Below, one piece after another: positions 56,446-64,000 of a DNA stretch of 64,000 nucleotides. The stretch is taken from assembly GCF_026914185.1 (NCBI RefSeq), contig NC_070569.1:1240001-1304000 (forward strand). Direction: 5' to 3'. The notes beneath the pieces are model-generated. The model did not search any database. It saw nothing but the letters and a program-made list of their open reading frames with translations, and was not told where the DNA came from. The DNA is from Puccinia triticina. Its lineage: Eukaryota; Basidiomycota; Pucciniomycetes; Pucciniales; Pucciniaceae. The translations under genes were made by a program, and so were the position numbers. Position 1 is the first letter of the stretch, and every line of letters begins with the position of its first letter.

Positions 56446-57667
56446 GGTGTGGTTGCGGGCGAGGTTTGGGGGGAGCGGAGTGATGCGTCATGGCCAGTTC
56501 TTGACCAGCTGGGCTGCTGTGCACGTCGCCGCAGCCGCCCTGCGCATCCTCTCCCCCGGTTCATGCCCAGGGTCCGGGGAGATGCTTGTGAACCAAGCTT
56601 TTGCGACCACCCGGTCGAACGAGCTGATCCGGCCGGTTGCTGCACGAACAGGGTTTGCAAGTCTGATCGGTTCTTAACTCATTTGACGTGCCCTCAACAA
56701 AAGCTGGGGAACTTTGCAACACACAACTCCACAATCTTCATGCTACTTGAGTCGAAAAACAAAACTATTCAAATAAGTTGCGATTGAAGTACTGCAAGGA
56801 GTTGGAGTCTCTCGATCATCTGAAGCAACCAAAACTTTGTCGACTCCTGATTTGAAGGAGGAGAAAGTGCAAAGCGCACTCTCTGCGGTACCATCTGCCA
56901 TTATTCAAATTCTGAGCGTATCAGCCACCATGGTTCATACCCCCACGCCCACGACGCCTGCCACCCCCACCACTCCGATGAGACGCTGCTGACGGAAATT
57001 GGGCAAGCATTGGGGGTATCAGGTTGCAAAACTAGCCAGCCTTCTACGTCCTAGCTGCCAAATCGACATATTTACAACCTCTCCCTTTCCTCTTGATTTG
57101 TTTACTTCCTTCAAGCTATAGCTTTGAACAGCAAATCATAATTTGTAAGAGATGAATAGATCGAGATCGAGAGACTCCAATTGATAATTCCATCCTTGGG
57201 TCCTACTCCGGCGTACTCCCCTCGAAAGATGATTCGTTGGATTCAGGAGGATGCCATGGTGGCGAATGACACCTCATCTTTGATGAATATTGGGAATCAT
57301 TCGACAGGATTCTTTGCGTCTACATAGGTAGAATTTGTCAAGCACACAGGTGGTACTCATGACCCGCAGCCAGAATGGGCAGAGGCATCGGAAGCTCACT
57401 GCCCCAAAGGAGGACAGAAAAAACATATAAATGAGAGCCAACCGGGTCGCCCTTTCCTTCTTCCCCAGCTTCTAAGCGTCTCTTACTTATCACAAGCTTG
57501 CAATTTGCAAACATACCACTGTTTTCTCTTCAAGTAAACCAATACAAAACAGCTCGACACCTGTATGTTCCTCTTCATTTTCTGGTATCCAGAGTCCAGC
57601 AGATTTTTCTTGCCCCCGTAGTATAACGACCTAACCTTCGACATTCTAATTGACAGAAAAATCAAAG
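56446..57667. promoter_or_regulatory. Divergent intergenic region with candidate TATA box
   Basis: Lies between the start codons of ORC4 (left) and the secreted repeat protein (right), so it holds both promoters. CATATAAA at 57424-57431, about 240 bases before 57668, is a plausible TATA box for the rightward gene. No gene seen inside. Confidence 0.5.
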
Positions 57668-58923
57668 ATGATTCTATCAAGCGTGATCACCGTGGCTATT
57701 GGCCTATCTCTTGGTAATTTTCTCCTCGTCCAATCTCATTTCTTGCCGCGGTAAAAGTTGGCAAAGTAGCAGTTGAAATCTAATTCTCGAATGTCTCACA
57801 GGTCAGTTTCCATCGTCCGCATCCGCGAACAGCTTGTCCTTGGCGGCCAGACAAAGCCCAGTGGACCCCCGCGCGTGAGCACAGATCTCTCTATCCTAGC
57901 CTCATGCCCGATGTTTTCTCTCTATACCGTACTGAAATTGATTTACTTGAACTCTCAAGTCTGAAAGGTGTCGCACTCGGCCGCCGAAACTACTACTCCT
58001 ATCCGGGAGGGGAATACTACGGCCATGACTCCGGAAAGGGCTACTACAATTCCGGCAAAGGCTCCTACAATTCGGGCAAGGACTCGTACGATTCTGGAAA
58101 GGACTACGATTCAAGCAAGGACTATGACTCGGGCAAGGATTCGTACGATTCGGGCAAGGACTACGATTCTGGCAAGGACTACGATTCTGGCAAGAGCTAC
58201 GATTCTGGCAAGGACTACGATTCTGGCAAGGACTACGATTCTGGCAAGAACTCGTACGACTCGCAGAAGAAACATTCCGAAAAGAAGAGCTATGATTACG
58301 AGTCCGAAAAGAAGGAGGTCCACGACAAGCAAGAATACGAGAAAAAAGATTACGACTGGAGCTTTTACTATTCATCTTACAAGAACGGTAACGATGTAGA
58401 CAAAAAAGACTCGAAGAAGTATTCAGACAAGAAGGAATATTACCAATATGACGGAGAGAAGGACTACAAATATGTCGGTAAATACGACGAAAAGGATTAC
58501 AAATATGACGCAAAATCCAGCAAGAATGACTACAACTACGAGGGAAAATCCGACGACAAGGACTACAAATATGACGGAAAATACGATGAGAAGGACAACA
58601 AAGATGAAGAGAAACGCGACAAGAAAGACAACAAAGATGACGGAAAATACGATGAGAAGGACAACAAATATGAAGAGAAACACGACAAGAAAGACAACAA
58701 AGATGACGGAAAATACGACTCGAAAGACGGCTCCAAAAAGTCCGGCGACTCGGACTACTCCGACAAAAAGGAATACAAGGACGTCGGCAAATATTCCGAT
58801 GATGGCAAGAACAACTATTACAAAAAATTCTCGAAAGATGACTTCAAAAAAGAGAAGGATTCGTACAAAAATGGCAAGGACGGCGACTACAAGAAAGGTG
58901 ACAATGATTACTCCCACAACTAG
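57668..58923 (+). CDS. Secreted Tyr/Asp/Ser/Gly/Lys repeat protein
   Basis: Predicted 360 residues from three exons: 57668-57713, 57802-57874, 57960-58923. It begins MILSSVITVAIGLSLGQFPS, a clear signal peptide, with a possible processing site near ALGRR. Residues about 55-130 are tandem copies of YDSGKD or close variants, coded by an 18-base repeat around 58150-58250. The rest alternates KDYKYD, DKKDNKDD and YDEKDNK-type blocks. No cysteine, no hydrophobic core and an extreme Lys/Asp/Tyr content point to an intrinsically disordered extracellular protein. Candidate roles are effector, wall or matrix protein, or tyrosine-linked adhesive; none is shown. Antisense frames over this region are by-products of the repeat. 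Confidence 0.85.
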
Positions 58924-60695
58924 TTCCCTCTTTCTTCTTCTCCGTCACGTTGCTTCTAGCTATATATTAGGAGGAATGAGTCTCCTGGAATCTTGTTCTT
59001 TCAAACTTATCTCTCCACTGCATAGCTTCCCCAATTCCTCGAAATTTGTGGAATTTCTCCTCTTATATTGATCCCTCAAACAAAAAAAGAATAATGTTCC
59101 AGAAAAAAAGCTTTGAGGGAAAGAAATAATTGATTTGCTTGATCTGAGACACATGTGTGTTCCATACATACTCGACAAGTGGAACAAGAGATAAGAAGTG
59201 AGCAAAAAATGGAGGGTTTGATGGGAGATGACAACTGATATGGAGGCCCTGGAGCGCCAATCTGGACATTTGTTTTGGCAACTTGGGATTTTTTAATCCC
59301 TCAGCCAAAGAGGCCAGTTTGCAACACTTGGAGGTGAATCCCCATGCAATACTGAGAGTATGCGACACCTGCTATACATGAGCCGCAGAAGGCCTCAGAT
59401 GATAATTGAGCCCATACATAGGCAAATTGCCTTACAACCCCGCCCCAGGAAATTGTTGAGCGGAATTCGACAACAACTGCATAATGCATATGCATTATGG
59501 TGTGGACGCGTGGAGCCGCACTCATACCAAACTGAAAAGCTTGTTCTCTCAATTCACTTTCTTGGGTCGCCAACGTCGTGTTTTCATTTCTGGTCGAAAT
59601 CTCATGAGTCATCAGATCAAAACTCAAGATAACCAAAGTACAGAAGATTCAGTAATTCAGGTAAAGAATACAATCCACTATCATACACTGAACCTTTGCT
59701 TACCATGACTACTGATCATCTTATCAAGTCAAGAACTGAAGATCAAGCCGTTTCAGGAGGAGTTAAATCAACAGCACATCACAGGAGCCTTGAGCGTTTG
59801 TTTTCTCAATTCTCTCTTTCTAAGTGTTTTTTTTTATTTGAATTACTAAAACATTGTTTGTTCATCTTTATTTGCTAGTCTAGTGTTGTTTGTTCTAGAT
59901 TGTTGTTGTCGTGTTCAGTTTACCAGCATAGATTGCTTCTTTGTCCTGTTTGTTGTTTCTCTTCTTTCTGGGTGTTTTTCATGTTAGATCTGGGGCTTGT
60001 TAAATTTGTTTCTATACATTTATTTAGTTTCATCTACTACTACTGGCTGAAACAAAACAAATGGATTTTCAACAAAGAGTCATTTGCCTAACATTACAGA
60101 AATTGCGCTCCCATCTTCCTGACCTCGTCAGCAGTAGCATTTGGCAGGGTGGATGCAGGATTCTTCTTTGGAAAGCATGATCCTCCCTGGCATTGGAAGG
60201 CTTCCCTCCAGATAAGCGGGGTTATAGCCACCTCACCCAAAGGAAACCACATAACAAGTTTGCCACAAGGAATTCCACCTGAAGAGTTCATTATAGCCAG
60301 CTCAACGGTAAGATCAAACCAAAAACCAGCTCACTGTGAACACAAAATCAGCTTGGCAAGAGGGTTTGGTGTGTCACCGCAATGATCACTGCTTTATGGC
60401 TCACTTGCCCGGCAGTTACAATCTCAGTGCCTCACTTCTTGCCGGAGGAGCTGCATTCGCGGCTCTTTGTTGGCTCTCCGTGCTGACTGAATTAGCGGAG
60501 GGCTGACATAGCTTCTGATAACTTTACACAGCTCCAGACCTCACAATCAAGGCTGCGCGCTCTCGAAATGGGTTTCATAAGGAATGCTTCAGTGAAATAG
60601 ATGTGCGGAGAATGAAACAAATATGCTTATTTAATTTGCAGCCAAAGAACATCAGAAACAAATTTAGCAAAATGGGTATCAAATTAAGAAAAATA
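58924..60695. other. Mostly non-coding; one unassigned exon-like segment
   Basis: An open stretch at about 60075-60310 reads well on the plus strand (VDAGFFFGKHDPPWHWKASL) between an acceptor-like and a donor-like site, and is also open on the minus strand (CQGGSCFPKKNPAS). I recognise neither and cannot choose. The rest has no recognisable content. Confidence 0.35.
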
Positions 60696-62732
60696 TCATG
60701 TTGCAGTGTAAATTTTCTCAGGATTCAGGAAAATTAGTTTCAGTCCATCGAGCCGCCGACGTGCCTCGTGGTTTTGAGTGTCGCCGAGACCCTTAAAAAT
60801 GTTATTTATCATCGGTTGAAAATAGGGAAGCTGAGGATATTTTTGATAATGGGCGATTTTTTCAGCGAGTAATTCGACTGTCGCAGGCTGAGCGCTCTTA
60901 TTGATATCCGACAAGTAAATCATCGCGATAGAGTCGTCGAGATTCCAGAACGGGATTATTTTTTGCGTGGACTGGCCATACTGGAAATAGACTGATTTGA
61001 TTAGATCAGAGAACAGCATGATTATGTTATCAAGCTCTCGGAACCGTTTAGCATCCTTTCTTATCCGTCTACCCTCCTCATTCACCCACAAGCGGATGTG
61101 ATATCGGCCCAAGAATCGCACCATACTGTGTAAAACTTTCAAGGACAAGATTTCCATGATTGGAGGCGATGATATGCTGATCTTCCCGGATGATTTGCTG
61201 ATATCTCTGATCTGTTTCATCAATTCCGACAACAATTTTTTGATATTTTTTTCTTGTAACTTATGATTCGCATCTTCCTTCAAGAAATACGGTAATGTGT
61301 AGTACCAGAAATTCGTTGCCACGTCACCAAAGCGACCATCGAACGCAGACAGCTGGTTCATTAGATGTAACCGCTCTAGCCAATGCCACCCCAAAAAACC
61401 GAAGTCTGATATCAAAACAAAACAAAAGAAAACCAAAGTGCTTCGAGTTAGGTTCTATTGGGATGCTTGGTGGCACATTCCAAATTACGGTTTGATGTGA
61501 AGTGATTGATGAACGTGAACTCACATGTGAAGAGCCCCTGGAGCTCTGCAGTGAAAGGGCTTTCTTGAAGGGCTTTCTTGAAGTCCGTGATCAGATAAGC
61601 ATTAGGGATGTCGATATTATCTCTCAGCCCTGGAAATCTACGCGCGAGGTAGTTGAATATGATTTCAACTCCTTGTTGCTTGTTCAATACATTTTCGAGC
61701 CACTCGGGAGAAGCGAGGTTGTGCCTTTGAAGGATGATAAGAAATTTGACGAGGGCTTCATTTATATGGTCAAGTGCCATTCTTTCGCGGACAGCGGCCA
61801 ATATCTGTTGATCAGGTGGAAAACGCGTGCTTCTAATTGATGTCTCTAAAATTTTCACGACTTTTTTCGTTCCCTTCAAGAAGTCTAAGGCTACCAGTTC
61901 ACGATGCTCAGCGTTTCCAAAAAGACCTGTCCCCGCTGATTTTCCGAGGTCCGGTGGCCGGTCCGCGCTCATGGAAACTTTCCCCATAAGACTTTTGACG
62001 AGTTCACTGAGATTAGAAATCGCATCATAAAGTTCTTTTGCAATTTTTGCCTCAAACCTAATGGATTGAGGTGCCGAAGATATTTGTATAGGATCCAGCA
62101 CGTCGCTTTGCAGGGCCCTTTGAAACAGTGCTGATGCAATTCAATAAAAGAATAAGGCCACGTTAGCTGGATTGGACGCGACACAACGTTGAAATCTCCA
62201 ATATCATCTTGATTTCAGTAGAGCCATAGCTTTGTCAATTCCATCTGAAAATTGATTGGATGGAATCTTCCTTACTTGCGACTGGCCCTTTGTGATTATG
62301 ACTTTGACCTCCATGGGAGCCAACGCGTTCGCCGCATATGGCTAGTATAGGGTCAATTTAACCAGTTTGTATCTTCTACAATTTAACGTGGTTCAAAATT
62401 GCGATAGACTCACAACGACCCAATTCTTCAATAGAACTACAACTGTTTTGCCACATCTCCACTGAGGAAGGCAAAATTTTATGAGGTGAGTTAATGAGAA
62501 GCTTGCAGTTAGCTGCTGATGTTCTTGGTCAAAGGAAAAGGATCGGCCACTCTTCTGGCTACTTACACTTTACGCGCTTTGCGAACTCAGGAAGGTCATC
62601 AGGATGGGTCTCTAGGATTTCTCCAAGCGTTGGAAAACATAAACATTGAGCAATGATCAACCCCAAAAGAACCAAGATTAATGAGTTGAAAGTGCGGTAG
62701 GCGGAAAGCGTCGAATATAACGCAGCACGCAT
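60696..62732 (-). CDS. Secreted 531-residue protein, unknown family
   Basis: Five exons: 62732-62567, 62461-62414, 62341-62276, 62130-61525, 61405-60696; all four introns are phase 1 and all phases agree. The start at 62732 was chosen because it gives a signal peptide (NSLILVLLGLIIAQCLC at about 16-32); an upstream in-frame start would bury it. The mature protein is helix-rich with Leu/Ile/Lys patterns (KELYDAISNLSELVKSLMGK, IKKLLSELMKQIRDISK), a short His/Gly-rich stretch (GSHGGQSHNHKG, small exon 3) and a Trp/Tyr-rich patch (FWYYTLPYFLKED). No known domain recognised. The long frame and consistent introns argue for a working gene. Secretion makes it a candidate effector, but that is inference. 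Confidence 0.8.
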
Positions 62733-63185
62733 GCTGTTGGTCGAATCAAGGGTCCAAGTGCGAAGGCTTAATGATGTTTGGAAAAGGAGGCACCGGGGAT
62801 GGCTGGGTGCGTTGCATCCACCCGCGAAGATAATAGACGCTCGAATTCTCGAGTCTCGAACCACAAACTAGGCAGTTGTCAGAACATCAGCTCCAGGATT
62901 TCCTGACATACTTTTCTTGACACACTTCTAACCTCCTTGACACTCTTCCCAACCTTGACACTCTTTCCAACCTCCTTGTATCACCCCCGTTCTGATGATT
63001 CATATTTTGAACCCTCTTTCTTTTCACCCCCATTCTGATGATTTGTATCTTGAAGTTGAACCCACAACCAACTGGCATCATCCATCTTCGGATACAGTTT
63101 GCGAAATGTGATGTTCAACACAAAAGGGGGATTCAACAACAGGTGGCATGATCTGTGTCCTTCCTGGGCTTCTGCATGGGGGGGG
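62733..63185. other. Promoter side of the 531-residue gene
   Basis: Contains a short direct repeat (CCCCATTCTGATGATT-like words near 62987 and 63028). No gene. Confidence 0.4.
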
Positions 63186-63782
63186 CTAACTTAACTAAGT
63201 CCCTCTCCTTGTGGAGGGGGGACGCCGTCCCGCAGGGACCCTCCAAAGGAGGGACTTATACACTAAGTGGACCCCGCAGCCTGAGAGAATCAGGAACTTG
63301 GCCTTTTTCAATCCGGTGTAGCTTCATCACATCACATTATGTGATTGAGTTGTAGGGGAACAAAAGATGCAGAACATCAAGGAGAATCTTTCCACCTATT
63401 GTCCTATTTTTAGGGATATGTAATGACATTCAAATGTCTTTTTTTGCAACTTCATTTAGTTGGCTATATCCTGTATCACACATGTTGCACTGTACAGAAT
63501 CTGGAATCCATGATGTTACAACTCTGATTACACCTCAACAAGAGGTGTTGAGGATGGGAAAAAATAGTAGAAAGATAGGGACAGCTTGGGCCATCCCAGA
63601 AATGTAAACAATTTCAAAAATGGTGCCGAGGCTCATGAGGGAGAGTGATTCTAAAAAGGTCCCCACCAAAAGTCATAATTCTCTCAGGCCGCAGGGTCCA
63701 CATAGGGTGTAAGTCCCTCCTGCGGAGGTCGCTTCGCTCCCCCAAGGAGGGAATTAGCTAAGTTAGGGGGGGAAGGCTCAAA
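63186..63782. mobile_element. Long-TIR foldback element
   Basis: About 115-130 bases at each end are inverted copies: CTAACTTAACTAAGTCCC, then GGAGGGACTTA, then AGTGGACCCCGCAGCCTGAG on the left, mirrored at 63650-63782. Each arm also contains its own AAGTCCCTCC/GGAGGGACTT hairpin. The roughly 350-base centre does not code. Related hairpins occur at 38773-38836 and 39416-39496. Confidence 0.75.
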
Positions 63783-64000
63783 TAACTAAGGCCCTCTGCA
63801 ATTGGGATGCCATCCCGCAGGGACCCTTTGAACATTGCGCCTCCCTCCAATTGGTGAAATACATGAAAGACTTCAAAGAACTAGGAGTTATATTTGTATC
63901 AGACTCTTGAAACTATCTCTAAGCAAATGATAATCTGAGTGAAATAAAACATCCTGAATGATAGAAAATTTACCTAGGAGCAGGTACAAGCGCCGCTCTC
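63783..64000. other. Window end, no gene recognised
   Basis: Includes another CCCGCAGGGACC word near 63813, suggesting a further fragment of the foldback family. Confidence 0.4.

Noticed and set aside
57902..58917. Antisense frames with repeated CQNRSP or ILARIV patterns
   Set aside because: They are the reverse reading of the 18-base YDSGKD repeat, not independent genes.
60094..60312. A gene at the exon-like segment
   Set aside because: Open on both strands, with no start, no neighbouring exon and no recognised family; kept only as a note.
1..64000. tRNA, rRNA or snoRNA genes
   Set aside because: No B-box-like GTTCGA core with a cloverleaf context and no rRNA-like conserved stretch was noticed by eye; a tRNAscan-SE run would settle it.

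Overview
The window is eukaryotic and reads as nuclear DNA of a rust fungus (Pucciniales, Puccinia-like). The signs are many short introns (roughly 50-160 bases) in the genes, a cutinase, several secreted low-complexity or lineage-restricted proteins, a fungal Tgl-type lipase, VPS8 and ORC4, all embedded in dense DNA transposons, MITEs and solo LTRs. The assignment rests on gene content and style; the species cannot be told from the sequence alone. No rRNA, tRNA or CRISPR array was seen.

Layout. 1-2900: palindromic minisatellites interrupted by a solo LTR. 4521-17049: a gene island with a patatin-type triacylglycerol lipase (copy A, +), VPS8 (+) and a 180-residue unknown protein (copy A, -). 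18735-20084: a secreted cutinase (-). 20947-22614: a frame-broken gene of a lineage-restricted family. 22994-26729: a hAT-like MITE, two pieces of a Harbinger transposase gene and a solo LTR. 27918-34080: lipase copy B (-) and the second 180-residue protein (+), so the window carries two paralogous gene pairs in different arrangements. 34868-38772: a PIF/Harbinger element with both of its genes and a MITE nested in an intron. 39600-41265: a non-autonomous TIR element containing a MITE and a solo LTR. 41733-49468: a secreted-protein gene split by a 5.5-kb Mutator-like element (42644-48161), which has a 9-base target duplication. 49500-52346: solo LTR, MULE fragment, and a TIR element filled with the same palindromic minisatellite as the left end. 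52930-56445: ORC4 (-). 57668-58923: a secreted Tyr/Asp/Ser/Gly/Lys repeat protein (+). 60696-62732: a secreted 531-residue protein (-). 63186-63782: a long-TIR foldback element.

How the parts relate. The housekeeping genes (lipid mobilisation, endosomal tethering, replication origin recognition) sit in GC-rich islands. The secreted genes (cutinase, repeat protein, 531-residue protein, the disrupted gene) lie next to or inside repeats, as is common in rust genomes. Transposase genes here are inactivated largely by changes that look like C-to-T transitions, such as CGA to TGA stops and Asp to Asn at catalytic positions. The most unusual item is the Mutator-like transposase gene at 43245-47624. 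It appears to join a WRKY/GCM1-type zinc finger and a transposase core to AT-hooks and a ubiquitin-specific-protease-like domain.

Exon coordinates were worked out by hand from reading frames, splice consensus and comparison between paralogs; none has been checked against transcripts.
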